NCBI RefSeq assembly: GCF_004342985.1
Contig: NZ_SMBO01000004.1
Location: 372,001-436,000 of the forward strand
Length of the DNA stretch: 64,000 nt
Origin: Novosphingobium sp. PhB57
Lineage (GTDB): Bacteria > Pseudomonadota > Alphaproteobacteria > Sphingomonadales > Sphingomonadaceae
Reading direction: 5' to 3'
Numbering within the stretch: position 1 is the first letter of the stretch; every line of letters begins with the position of its first letter. Shown here piece by piece: positions 9,991 through 18,934 of this stretch. The position numbers were made by a program, and so were the translations under genes. The notes below the pieces were generated by a model. That model was given only the letters and a program-made list of their open reading frames with translations, made no database searches and was not told the origin of the DNA.

Positions 9991-10883
9991 GGCTTGCTCC
10001 AGGTGGTTTCGCCGGCGCTCCACAGCGGCGCCCCGCGCGTTTCGCGCAGCGAGGGGATCGTGCGGCCGTCCTTGTCCGTCACGCCATATTCGGCGGCGAG
10101 TTCGGCATTGATGAACGTCCCGCCCGACCGCGCCCGAACCTGCGGGTCCATTGCCAGCGCGGCGATCACCCGCCCCGGGAACTCGGGCGAGGAGCCGACC
10201 GCGCTGTTGAGCTGGCCGGCCATGCCGGGCACCGTCTTCAGGTTTTCCCTCGCCCGCTCGGTATACGTGAAGCCCTGCCAGAGCGAGACGGCACTGACGC
10301 CGGTATCGCGCAGCTCGTGCCCCATGTCGCGCATCATCCGGTCCGTGGCGGTCTTGGTGGTGCCGAACACGACATCGTAGGTATACGTCACGCCGACATA
10401 GCCGGAGAGCGCGGCGATCAGGCCGGAACCCTGCGGCACCATGATCCGCGCCGCATGCCAGGCGGCAATATAGGCGGCACGCATGCCGGTATCCCAGATT
10501 TCCCACGCATCCAGCGGCTTTTCCCAGAACCCGTCGCGGCGGGTCATGGCCTCCGGAATGGCCATGGCATTGTTGGCGAGGATATCGAGCCGCCCTTCGT
10601 CCCGGCGCACTTGCGCGAACAGTGCGGCGATCTGCGCGTCGTCCTTGAGATCGAGCGCGACGGCCACGCCCTTGCCGCCGCGTGCCTCCACCTCCGCCAC
10701 CGTTTCCGCAAGCGTTCCCGGCAAGGGGTTCTGGCCCGCGCCCGTCGTCCTGCCCGTGACGTAGACGGTCGCGCCATGCTCCGCGAGCGCGCAGGCGATG
10801 CCCTTGCCGATTCCCCGCGTGGCCCCGGTCACGACCGCGACTTTCCCGACAAGTCCGTCGGAGATCCGGCCCACCTCGCTCAC
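9987..10883 (-). CDS. SDR-family protein with Tyr-to-Phe active site (copy B)
   Basis: A 298-residue protein of the DHRS1-like SDR group. The nucleotide-binding motif TGATRGIG is intact at residue 19 and Ser160 and Lys177 are in place, but the catalytic Tyr is Phe173 (VVFGTTK; codon TTC). Same length and strongly similar to copy A at 11436-12332, which has the same change. It overlaps the SnoaL gene upstream by GTGA and the next SDR by ATGA. It may be a non-canonical oxidoreductase using a nearby Tyr (YTY at 167-169) or a binding/partner protein for the adjacent SnoaL enzyme. Confidence 0.82.
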   Translation of the reverse strand: MSEVGRISDGLVGKVAVVTGATRGIGKGIACALAEHGATVYVTGRTTGAGQNPLPGTLAETVAEVEARGGKGVAVALDLKDDAQIAALFAQVRRDEGRLDILANNAMAIPEAMTRRDGFWEKPLDAWEIWDTGMRAAYIAAWHAARIMVPQGSGLIAALSGYVGVTYTYDVVFGTTKTATDRMMRDMGHELRDTGVSAVSLWQGFTYTERARENLKTVPGMAGQLNSAVGSSPEFPGRVIAALAMDPQVRARSGGTFINAELAAEYGVTDKDGRTIPSLRETRGAPLWSAGETTWSKP

Positions 10884-11446
10884 TTCCTTGCCGGATTGCT
10901 GGGCGCGCGGCGATTGACGAGCGGCCGCTGGTAGGACGGATCGTCCTTGTCGCGACTGGACACGCCGTTCAGCGCGATGCCCGGAACGTCCGAGAAGGGG
11001 ACGGCCATAGGCGGCGGCATGGAACCCCATTCGATGACATTGGTGCGCAGCGCGATCCGCCAGACATCTCCCCGCCGCTCCAGCCGGTCGATGTAACGGC
11101 CGCCTGCGATCCACAGCAGCTCGCCGCGATTGCGACCGACGAACTGATAATAGGTTTCGGTATGGGCGGTGTCGCCGTCGAGATCGATGGTGGTCTGGAG
11201 CAGCGCGTGATGGGTGAGGATCTGCCCGGCCTCGTGCATCGGCACCGCCCAGTCCCAGCAATCCGCCGCCGACCCCACGAAAGGCCCGGCCGCCATCGTC
11301 GCATCGTCCCAGAACGCCGAGAGGTATATGTCCCGGTCGAACCGGTCCATCCCGCGCGAAAAGCGGGTCAGGCATTCGCGAATGTCCTGCTTGTCCAGCA
11401 GTTCGTCCAACCGCGCCGCGCGGTCTCGGGGGGTGTCACTTGCCAC
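10880..11446 (-). CDS. SnoaL-like (NTF2 fold) protein, copy B
   Basis: A 188-residue SnoaL_4-type protein; this fold includes dehydratases, isomerases and the small subunits of ring-hydroxylating oxygenases. Family features are an N-terminal helix with LLDKQDIRECLTRFSRG, an acidic DRD segment, the central THH pair and a final strand RIALRTNVIEW. GTG start with an ideal GGAGGT site 8 bases upstream, inside the last 11 bp of the preceding SDR. It pairs with the SDR that follows it, repeating the order seen at 11436-12859. Likely acts on the same compound as the operon's SDRs. Catalytic role not known. Confidence 0.75.
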   Translation of the reverse strand: MASDTPRDRAARLDELLDKQDIRECLTRFSRGMDRFDRDIYLSAFWDDATMAAGPFVGSAADCWDWAVPMHEAGQILTHHALLQTTIDLDGDTAHTETYYQFVGRNRGELLWIAGGRYIDRLERRGDVWRIALRTNVIEWGSMPPPMAVPFSDVPGIALNGVSSRDKDDPSYQRPLVNRRAPSNPARK

Positions 11447-12332
11447 GGTAGTCTACCTCCGCAATGGGCTTCCATAGGGGCGAACCGCGCGAGGCGCGGG
11501 CGGATTGGATCACTTGGCCGTCCACGTCGGTCAGGCCGTATTCCTGCGCGAGTTCGGCCGTGACGAACTCTCCGCCGGAGCGCTTCATCACAGCGGGATC
11601 GGCGGCCAGCGCGGCGATCACCCGGCCCGGATGCTCCACGCTGCTGCCGTGCATCTGGGTGATCGAGGCGGTCATCTTGTCGCCCATCCTGGCTAGATTG
11701 TCCTGCGCCTTCTCGGTCAAGGTCAAGCCCTGCCAGAGCGTCAGCGAGGCGACGCCGTGCGGTTCCAGTTCGATCGCCATGTCGCGCGCCATGCGGTCCA
11801 CCGCCGACTTGGACGTGCCGAAGATGACGCTGTACGTGTAAGTGACGGCCGCGAAGCCGGAAATCGCCACGATCAGCCCCGATTTCTGCGGCGCCATGAT
11901 CCTGGCAGCGTGCCAGGCCGCGACGTAGTTGGAGCGCACGCCCACGTCCCACATCTCCAGGTTGGAGAGCGGTTTTTCCCAGAAGGCCTTGGGCTCCAAC
12001 AGATCGTCCGAGAGCGTGAAGGCATTGTTGACGAGGATGTCGAGTCGTCCCTGCTCGGCGGCTATCCGCTCGAACAGCGCGGCCACGGCGGCATCGTCGC
12101 CATGATCGCAGGCAACCGCGATACCGCGTCCCCCGCTCTCCTTGCCGCGCGCGTCGCATTCGGCCGCCGTTCCGCCGACGGTGCCGGGCAGGTAGTAATC
12201 CCCCTCCCGCACGGTGCGCCCGGTGACGTAGACGGTCGCGCCCTGCTCGGCCAGGACCAGCGCAATGCCTTTGCCGATGCCGCGGCTGGCGCCGGTGACC
12301 AGCGCGACTTTGCCGGCCAGCGGCGCGCTCAT
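11436..12332 (-). CDS. SDR-family protein with Tyr-to-Phe active site (copy A)
   Basis: A 298-residue paralogue of the gene at 9987-10883. TGASRGIG is at residue 13, NNAF near 102, then S158 and F171-GTS-K175: the S-x12-Y-x3-K signature of classical SDRs with Phe (codon TTC) in the Tyr position. The conserved stretch AAWHAARIM before the site and LWQGLTLTE after it are shared with copy B. It overlaps the upstream SnoaL gene by ATGA and the downstream SnoaL gene by 11 bp. Because both copies keep the same substitution, sequencing error or random decay is unlikely. Confidence 0.82.
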   Translation of the reverse strand: MSAPLAGKVALVTGASRGIGKGIALVLAEQGATVYVTGRTVREGDYYLPGTVGGTAAECDARGKESGGRGIAVACDHGDDAAVAALFERIAAEQGRLDILVNNAFTLSDDLLEPKAFWEKPLSNLEMWDVGVRSNYVAAWHAARIMAPQKSGLIVAISGFAAVTYTYSVIFGTSKSAVDRMARDMAIELEPHGVASLTLWQGLTLTEKAQDNLARMGDKMTASITQMHGSSVEHPGRVIAALAADPAVMKRSGGEFVTAELAQEYGLTDVDGQVIQSARASRGSPLWKPIAEVDYRGK

Positions 12333-12859
12333 GCCGTTTCTCCGGCGAACCAGCGTTCGCTGAAGTCGCCCTTGGCGCGGCCGGGGAAATGCTCGGCGGT
12401 GAAGGGATAGCCCATCACCCCCTTCGACCAATCGGCCGCCGCGCCCCAGTCCTGCTCCCAATCGTAGAGCATAACTCGATCAGCGATACGCCATTGCCCG
12501 TCGCGCTTCTCGAACGTGTCGAGGTAGCGACCGCCGATGCAGGTATCGCGATCTCCCTCCCCCATGTCGACGCGGTGGTAGGAGAAGACGTGGCTTTCGA
12601 CGCGCGCGCTATCGCCGTCCAGTTCGATCTCCGACTGGCCGATCAGGTGCTGCGTATCCTTTATGGCATCGGCGCCGGGCACGACCCAGGCCAGATAGGC
12701 GTCGAAATCACCGGCATAGACGCCGTAATCGAACCGCGCCTCCGGCCACCAGCAGGAGCGGATCAGGTCCGCGCTGCGCCGGTCCTCACCGCGCGCAAGG
12801 CGGGCGACGCAATCGCGGATCGCCTCGCGGTCGAGCAGGGTCTGGATGTCTGGCGTCAT
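12329..12859 (-). CDS. SnoaL-like (NTF2 fold) protein, copy A
   Basis: A 176-residue SnoaL_4-type protein with the opening LLDREAIRDCVARLARGEDRR, parallel to copy B, and the strand pattern SARVESHVFSYH of the NTF2 cone. ATG preceded by GGAGAGG. Its stop overlaps the start of SDR copy A (ATGA). Together they form the first of two tandem SnoaL-SDR modules. Related folds include the bile-acid 7-alpha-dehydratase group, so a dehydratase or isomerase role on a steroid-like or aromatic substrate is possible but not shown. Confidence 0.75.
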   Translation of the reverse strand: MTPDIQTLLDREAIRDCVARLARGEDRRSADLIRSCWWPEARFDYGVYAGDFDAYLAWVVPGADAIKDTQHLIGQSEIELDGDSARVESHVFSYHRVDMGEGDRDTCIGGRYLDTFEKRDGQWRIADRVMLYDWEQDWGAAADWSKGVMGYPFTAEHFPGRAKGDFSERWFAGETA

Positions 12860-12895
12860 TGGTCCTCTCCGTTTTCGGTGTCAGCCCGAATTCGT

Positions 12896-13906
12896 TCAAA
12901 TTTCGATGCAGATCTTGCCCACCTGCTGGCCCGAACGCATGTGCGCAACGGCGTCTTCCAGGGCGTGAAGCGGGAACACCCGGTCGATCACCGGATGAAT
13001 ATCATGCGCCTCGATCGCGCGAACCATCTCGATCTGGTCGCGGTGGCTGCCGACCGTCACCGCCTGAAGGCAGAGGCGCTTGGCCTGGACCGCGGCGAAG
13101 GGCATCGTATCGACGTCGAACCCGGCCACCGCGCCGATGATCGCGATATGGCCGCCGGTCCGCGCCGCCTTGAAGCTTTGCGCCAGCGTGTTCGGTCCGC
13201 CCACCTCGATCACGTGCTCGACGCCGAGACCGCCGGTCAGTTCCAACACGGCGTCTCCCCAGTCCGGCGTGGCGATGCGGTCTATCACATGGTCCGCACC
13301 CAGTTCGCGCAGGCGCTCCTGCTTCTCCGGGGTCGAGCCGATGGCGATGACGGTGGCACCCGCCGCCCTGGCGAATTGCAGCGCGAACAGCGAAACGCCG
13401 CCGGTGCCCTGCACCAGCACATGCTGTCCCGGGCTGACGCGCCCGTCCGTGATTACTGCGCGCCATGCCGTCACGGCCGCGCAGGGCAGACATGCAGCTT
13501 CCACCAGCGAGAGATTGCCCGGCGCGCGCGTGAAGTGCGAGGCTGGACGCACCGCTTCCTCGCAAGCGAAGCCATTCGCGGGACCGCCCGGCGCATTGTC
13601 GAGTTCGGCGCGGTCGACATGGCCGTCGCGCCAATTGGGGTGGAAAGTGCTGATCACCCGGTCGCCCAGGGCAAACTGCGTCACGCCCGCAGCGACTTCC
13701 ACCACTTCGCCCGCGCAGTCGGACAACGGGATCAGCCCCGGCGGCGAGGGAAACATGCCCCCGATCACCAGCCCGTCGCGAAAGTTCAGCGATGCGCCGT
13801 GCACGCGGACGCGTATCTCGCCCGGCCTCAGAGCCTCCGCTGCCGGCATCTCCACCAGTTCGAGCTGCCGTTCGCCGCTGGCGGGCGCAAGGCGCATGGC
13901 CTTCAC
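12896..13906 (-). CDS. MDR-superfamily NAD(P)-dependent alcohol dehydrogenase/quinone reductase
   Basis: A 336-residue medium-chain dehydrogenase/reductase. The N-terminal GroES-like domain has NFRDGLVIGGMFP and DCAGEVVEV; the nucleotide-binding motif is VQGTGGVSLFALQFA near residue 160. The catalytic-zinc Cys and His of alcohol dehydrogenases are not evident, which favours the quinone-oxidoreductase-like branch. GTG start in a GTGA overlap with the TonB receptor stop; the next gene is 36 bp downstream. It is the second gene of the seven-gene operon and probably reduces or oxidises an intermediate of the imported compound. Confidence 0.83.
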   Translation of the reverse strand: MKAMRLAPASGERQLELVEMPAAEALRPGEIRVRVHGASLNFRDGLVIGGMFPSPPGLIPLSDCAGEVVEVAAGVTQFALGDRVISTFHPNWRDGHVDRAELDNAPGGPANGFACEEAVRPASHFTRAPGNLSLVEAACLPCAAVTAWRAVITDGRVSPGQHVLVQGTGGVSLFALQFARAAGATVIAIGSTPEKQERLRELGADHVIDRIATPDWGDAVLELTGGLGVEHVIEVGGPNTLAQSFKAARTGGHIAIIGAVAGFDVDTMPFAAVQAKRLCLQAVTVGSHRDQIEMVRAIEAHDIHPVIDRVFPLHALEDAVAHMRSGQQVGKICIEI

Positions 13907-16242
13907 CGGAACTTCGCGCCCAGCTGGATGCCGTAGGTCACCGGCGCGTTCCAGACCGAACCCGTCCCCAGCGTATTGAACAGCACCTGCGTGCGATAGC
14001 GCGTGTTGGTGACGTTATCGCCGAACACCGCCACGGTGTAGCGCTCCGACGGGTCGGTCCACTCCGCCCGCAGCGCCAGCACTTCGTAGCCCTTCTGCTT
14101 GAACTGCTGCTCGGGATCGAAATAGAAGCTGGAGGTGTAGTAGAGATTGCCCGACAGCGTCAGCCCGCCGCCCGCCAGATCGAGGCGATAGCTGGCACCG
14201 ATATTGCCGGTGAAATCGGGCGCGCGCTGCATCTTGTAGCCGGAGGCATCGGTGGAGGTCTGCGTGATCGCGCCCGGTCCGAAACCGCCCAGAGCGGTGG
14301 GGATGCAGGCCATCGCATTGCTCAGGTCCGCAATCGCCGGATCGCAATAGCTGTAATAGGGCGCGTTGGTGAAGGACTTGTACCGCGCATGAGTCCAGGC
14401 CGCACCGCCCAGCAGCGAGAACGCATCGCTGACCTTGTAGCGAAGCTGCGCCTCCAGCCCGTAGATTTCCGAGGACGCGGCATTGCGGATCTGCGCCGCG
14501 CCATTCTGATAGCTGGAAACCTGCAGGTTCTTGTAATCGTAATAGAAGCCTGCAAGATCGGCGGAGAAGCGGCGATCGTCGTACTTGAAGCCCACTTCGA
14601 AAGCATCGATCTTCTCGGGCTTCACCGGCTGCTGCGAATAGCCGCCGACGTTCAGGATGCCCGCCTTGTAGCCCCGCGTCCACGATGCGTAGAGGCTCGA
14701 TTCCTCGCTGGGCTTGTAACGGACCACCACGCGCGGCGTGAAGCTGTCGTTTTTCAGCCTGTTGACCGGGACGCGCACGCCCGCGCCGCCCGAATAGGGC
14801 ACCGGCAGACCGTCCGGCCCGATGTAGGACGTGGTCGTCGCGTTGGTGACGAAGTAGGCATCGCCCACCGTGTCATGGCTGTACCGGCCGCCCAGCGTGA
14901 AGAACAGCTGGTCGCTCACCGCATATGTCGCGTCCAGGAATGCGGCGTAGGACTTGGTCGTCGTGCTCGATCCGCCGAACGGGCCATAGGGCGATCCGCC
15001 GAAGCTGGCGCCGATGTCCCAGGTGTCGCGGATCTGGAAGTAATTGAGGCCCGCCGTCCACTGCAATGGCGATCCCGCCTTCGAATTGACGAGGAATTCC
15101 TGGCTCCAGGTCTCGTCATTCACGCCAACGTAGATGTTGAAGAACGGCAGCGCCGTCGCGTCCAGATCGCCGTGATAGGGCGACAGATCCTTGCGGTACT
15201 GGGTGTAGGAGGTGAACTCCGCAAGGCCCAGATCGGCCTTCAGCGTTGCCTGAAGCGCGTCCGAATTGGTGCGGAAATCGACCGGGGTGTTGAGCAGGAC
15301 TTGCCCCGGCTTGGTGGCATAAGTCGATGAGGGCGCATAGAAATAGACCAGCGGCAGCCCCTGGGAGCTGGACGCCCCGTAGATAGCCTGAGCGGCGGGC
15401 GAAACCTTGTCGAGGAAGCCCGCGCCGCCGCTCTTGTCGACATAGGCATTCACCAGCTGGGTGGTCGGATCGTCGGTTTCCGCATGGACCCAGCGCAGCA
15501 GCAGCGAGACGTCGTCGGTCAGATCGGCCTTCATGCCCACGCGCAGCGACCAGTTTTCGTACTTGCCGATATCATCGTCATCGGTGGCAAGGTCGGTGAA
15601 ATAGCCGTCGCCGCGGCGATAGAGCCCCTCCACGTCGATCGCGACGCGGTCGCTGATGCCGAAGGTGGCATAGGCTTGCGCTTTCAGCGCATTGAAGCGG
15701 CCATAGCTGACCTTGGCCTCCGCGCCGGTATCCGTGCTGGGATCGGCCGTGGTCACCAGGATCGCGCCGCCCGTGGTGTTGCGGCCGAACAGCGTGCCCT
15801 GCGGTCCCTTCAGCACCTGGATATTGCGAACGTTGAGCAGGTCGAAGTCCGACATGTAGGTATTGGCCTGGAAGAACCCATCCACATAGATGCCGACATT
15901 GGGACCGCCGCCCGAAGTGGTTATGGCCGTGCCGACGCCGCGAATGGTGGGCTGCACCGCCGGTCCCTGGCTGTCGAAACGCAGGCCCGGCGTTACCCGC
16001 GCGGTATCGGAAAGCTGCTGGACATTGGCAGTCGCCAACTGCTCCGCCCCCAGCGAGGTGACGCTGATCGGCACGTCGCGCGACTGTTCGGCGCGGCGCT
16101 GCGCGGTGACGATGATCTCGGAGGAGGCGGCTGCCGGCTGCGACGCGGCCTGATCCTGCGCATGTCCGACTTGCGGAAACATCAGCAATGCCGCCATCAA
16201 TCCATAAAACGATGCAGCGCCCGCGAAACGCGCTTCAGCCAT
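13903..16242 (-). CDS. TonB-dependent outer-membrane receptor
   Basis: A 779-residue outer-membrane receptor that imports a ligand using TonB energy. A signal peptide (cleavage near VGHAQ) is followed by a TonB-box-like EIIVTAQRR and a plug domain (GVGTAITTSGGGPNVGIYVDG, QVLKGPQGTLFGRNTTGGAI), then a 22-strand-type barrel ending LGAKFR. The start chosen has GGGGAG six bases upstream; an in-frame extension to 16503 is not needed. This is the first gene of the minus-strand SnoaL/SDR operon, so it likely imports that pathway's substrate. An AraC-type regulator diverges 245 bp away. Confidence 0.92.
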   Translation of the reverse strand: MAEARFAGAASFYGLMAALLMFPQVGHAQDQAASQPAAASSEIIVTAQRRAEQSRDVPISVTSLGAEQLATANVQQLSDTARVTPGLRFDSQGPAVQPTIRGVGTAITTSGGGPNVGIYVDGFFQANTYMSDFDLLNVRNIQVLKGPQGTLFGRNTTGGAILVTTADPSTDTGAEAKVSYGRFNALKAQAYATFGISDRVAIDVEGLYRRGDGYFTDLATDDDDIGKYENWSLRVGMKADLTDDVSLLLRWVHAETDDPTTQLVNAYVDKSGGAGFLDKVSPAAQAIYGASSSQGLPLVYFYAPSSTYATKPGQVLLNTPVDFRTNSDALQATLKADLGLAEFTSYTQYRKDLSPYHGDLDATALPFFNIYVGVNDETWSQEFLVNSKAGSPLQWTAGLNYFQIRDTWDIGASFGGSPYGPFGGSSTTTKSYAAFLDATYAVSDQLFFTLGGRYSHDTVGDAYFVTNATTTSYIGPDGLPVPYSGGAGVRVPVNRLKNDSFTPRVVVRYKPSEESSLYASWTRGYKAGILNVGGYSQQPVKPEKIDAFEVGFKYDDRRFSADLAGFYYDYKNLQVSSYQNGAAQIRNAASSEIYGLEAQLRYKVSDAFSLLGGAAWTHARYKSFTNAPYYSYCDPAIADLSNAMACIPTALGGFGPGAITQTSTDASGYKMQRAPDFTGNIGASYRLDLAGGGLTLSGNLYYTSSFYFDPEQQFKQKGYEVLALRAEWTDPSERYTVAVFGDNVTNTRYRTQVLFNTLGTGSVWNAPVTYGIQLGAKFR

Positions 16243-16487
16243 GACACTCTCCCCTGTTGCGCCTGACCCCGTGATCGGATCTGGCACCCCCGCAGCCGAC
16301 TCCGGCCGGACGCCAGAGCCTTGCCGGGCATTCCCGCGCCCGACTTGCTGGATCGGGACAATCCGTCCGGCGCGCGTTCCGACTTCGGCCAGGCGATGAA
16401 AAGCGGTGGAGGCACGCGAACGCTTGATCGAAACGCGCGGAGAAAGCATGCCTGAAAGGCGTGTCCCCCATCGTTCGAGGTTTGCGG

Positions 16488-17576
16488 ATGGAAATGGAAG
16501 CAAGGCACCCGGCTCCTCAGGGCGGCAGGGCTTCGAACAGCGAAGCCGGCGGCCATCTGCTGGGCGCGCGCCTGCTGCGCCACTTTCCCGAACTCGTCCG
16601 CGAACTGGGCGGCCAGCCGCAGATCATGCTGGCCGAATCCGGGCTCGACGAAGCCGACTGCGAACGGGAAGGCGCCGCCTCTTACGAGCAGTGGATGGCC
16701 CTGGTGGACCGCGCCGCGCGGGAACTGGGTGCGGCCGACTTCGGCATGCGGCTCGCCCTGCGGCAGGGCGGCCGCGGCGTCTACGGCCGGCTCGGGACGC
16801 TCATGGCCCATGCCCGCACTTTCGGCGAAGCCACGACGCTGGCGGTGGTCCACAACAATGCCCACTCGCTTGCTGCCCGGGTCTGGAAAGCCGCGACGGC
16901 TTCCGGCGCCCATGTCTTCCTGGGGCACGACGTGCTGGTCGGCACCCTGCTGGGCCGCTGTCAGGCCGTGGAGCAACTCATGTTGCTGGGCCACCTCGGC
17001 GCCATGGTGCTCACCGGAGGCCGGGCGCGGGCGAGGGACGTGCATTTCCGGCACGGCAACCTGGCGACACTGCGCAGCTACCGCCGCTATTTCGGCTGCG
17101 AGGTGCGTTTCTGCCGCACCGAGGACGGCATAGCCTTCCGCGCCGCCGACATGGCCTTCCCCATCCATGACGCGGATGCCCACGCCCGCACCGAAGCCAT
17201 CGCCCACTTGCGCTCGACCTTCCGGGATGTCCGTCCCTCGGTGAGCGCGCGGGTGCGCGGAATCGTCATGCAGTGGCTCAGCACCAACGAATGCACCAGC
17301 GAACGCGTCGCGCGGTTGCTGGCGCTTCACCCCCGCACGATGAACCGGCGCCTCCACGATGAAGGGACGAGTTTCCAGCGGATCAAGGACCAGGTCCGCT
17401 GCGATTACCTGGCCTATTACATCGGGCGAACAGACGTCGAATTGCAGGTCATTTCACGCCGGCTGGGCTTTGCCGAGCAATCCGCCCTGTCCCATTTCTC
17501 GCAGCAGATGCTGGGTTCCAGCCCCCGCGACTTGCGGGCGCGCGCCTTGCGGGAAAGCGCTCTGGCCAGACTGTAA
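16488..17576 (+). CDS. AraC-family transcriptional regulator
   Basis: A 362-residue regulator with an N-terminal ligand-binding domain of the arabinose-binding-like (PF12625) type and a C-terminal AraC double helix-turn-helix from about residue 265 (VARLLALHPRTMNRRLHDEG, then the second helix pair ending LGFAEQSALSHFSQQMLGSSPRDLR). I choose the ATG at 16488, which has GAGG seven bases upstream; an in-frame GTG lies 27 bp earlier. It diverges from the TonB-receptor operon and precedes the MaoC-like gene by 91 bp, so it probably controls both in response to the shared substrate. Confidence 0.88.
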   Translation: MEMEARHPAPQGGRASNSEAGGHLLGARLLRHFPELVRELGGQPQIMLAESGLDEADCEREGAASYEQWMALVDRAARELGAADFGMRLALRQGGRGVYGRLGTLMAHARTFGEATTLAVVHNNAHSLAARVWKAATASGAHVFLGHDVLVGTLLGRCQAVEQLMLLGHLGAMVLTGGRARARDVHFRHGNLATLRSYRRYFGCEVRFCRTEDGIAFRAADMAFPIHDADAHARTEAIAHLRSTFRDVRPSVSARVRGIVMQWLSTNECTSERVARLLALHPRTMNRRLHDEGTSFQRIKDQVRCDYLAYYIGRTDVELQVISRRLGFAEQSALSHFSQQMLGSSPRDLRARALRESALARL

Positions 17577-17667
17577 ATCCGGCCGGGCCATGATTGTCCG
17601 GATACGACAAGTCTGATCCGGGCCGGTGCAGCATCTCTCCTTTGCATAACGAACGGAGGATGCACCT

Positions 17668-18855
17668 TTGGCTGAAACGGCAGAAGACGCGATCATGGAC
17701 ATCAGCGACGTCGAATGGCGGCTGGGCCATCAGGTCGGCGGCGGCGAGCTTTGGGAGCCCTGCAACAAGACTGATATCCGCCGCTGGGTCATGGCGATGG
17801 ACTACGTGAACCCGCTACACTGGGACCAGCGCTTCGCCCAGCAGAGCAAGTTCGGCGATCTCATTGCGCCGCAATCGATGCTGGTGGCGCTCGACTACGG
17901 CCATGGCAACAATCAGGCCTGCGTCGGACGCATCGAAGGCCAGCACATGATCTTCGGCGGCGAGGAATGGTGGTGGTACGGCACCAACGTGCGCCCCGGA
18001 GACCGGATTTCCCACGAGCGCATCTTCACGGGGTACAAGCTGACCGACACCCGCTTCGCCGGCCCCACCCTGTTCCAGCGCGGCGATACGATCCACCGCA
18101 ACCAGCGCGGCGATCTCATTGCCAAGTCCTGCCCCACGGTCATCCGCTATCTTGCCAAGGAAGCGGAAAAGCGGGGAATGTACGCCTCCACCGCCGGCAC
18201 CCCGCACAAGTGGACCCAGGCCGAACTTGCCGGGATCGACCAGGCGCGGCGCGATTGGTTCCTGTCCAACCGCGACGGTGTCTCCCCCCGGTTCGAGGCG
18301 GTCGCGGTGGGCGACAAGCTTCCGCGCCGCGTCATCGGCCCTCACTCGATCGCCAGCTTCACCACCGAATACCGCGCCTTCGTGTTCAACATCTGGGGCA
18401 GCTTCTACTGGCAGGGCATCGAAGGCGTGCCCGATTGCTGGGTCAATCAGGACATGGGCTGGATCGAGGGCTTCTCGTTCGACGAGGAAGGCGCCCTTGT
18501 CGACCCGCGCCTGCGCGACGGCCTCTACCTCGGCCCCTCGCGCGGCCATATCGACGACGGCCGCGCCAGCGAGATCGGCATGCACCGTGCCTATGGCTAC
18601 GGCGCCACGATGGCCGCCTGGAACACCGATTACCTGGCCTTCTGGGCCGGCCACGACGGCATGGTCCGCCACGCCAAGAGCGAGTTCCGGGGCCCCGCCT
18701 TCGAAGGCGACGTAACCTGGATCGAGGGTGAGGTGATCGAGAAGATCGAGAATTCCGAGTGGGGTTTCCCCGTCGTGCGCATCGAGGTCCGCATGACCAA
18801 TCAGGACGGGAAGGTCGTGGTGACTTCGGTCAACGAGGTGCAACTGCCACTCTGA
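17668..18855 (+). CDS. MaoC-like double hot-dog dehydratase
   Basis: A 395-residue protein made of two hot-dog-like halves, related to MaoC N-terminal (FAS1-type) dehydratases that hydrate or dehydrate acyl-CoA-like substrates. The first half carries WVMAMDYVNPLHWD and FGGEEWWWYGTNVRPGD; the second carries FTTEYRAFVFN and AYGYGATMAAWNTDYLAFWAG. The start is TTG: AGGA lies seven bases upstream, and the first ATG is nine codons inside. Its position between the AraC regulator and a TonB receptor suggests membership of the same catabolic programme as the SnoaL/SDR operon. Substrate unknown. Confidence 0.78.
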   Translation: MAETAEDAIMDISDVEWRLGHQVGGGELWEPCNKTDIRRWVMAMDYVNPLHWDQRFAQQSKFGDLIAPQSMLVALDYGHGNNQACVGRIEGQHMIFGGEEWWWYGTNVRPGDRISHERIFTGYKLTDTRFAGPTLFQRGDTIHRNQRGDLIAKSCPTVIRYLAKEAEKRGMYASTAGTPHKWTQAELAGIDQARRDWFLSNRDGVSPRFEAVAVGDKLPRRVIGPHSIASFTTEYRAFVFNIWGSFYWQGIEGVPDCWVNQDMGWIEGFSFDEEGALVDPRLRDGLYLGPSRGHIDDGRASEIGMHRAYGYGATMAAWNTDYLAFWAGHDGMVRHAKSEFRGPAFEGDVTWIEGEVIEKIENSEWGFPVVRIEVRMTNQDGKVVVTSVNEVQLPL

Positions 18856-18934
18856 ATCGTCTCGATCAGATCAAAGCTGACGAGACGGATTTGAAGACGG
18901 ATTCCAAACATTTTTCCAGGGGAGGAAACAGGAA

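Noticed and set aside
17594..17610. TTGTC-N7-GACAA dyad upstream of the MaoC-like gene
   Set aside because: Five-bp arms only; possible AraC-type target but not above chance.
18858..18887. CGTCTCG / CGAGACG inverted repeat before the second TonB receptor
   Set aside because: Short arms, 16-base loop, no T-run; not strong enough for a terminator or operator call.
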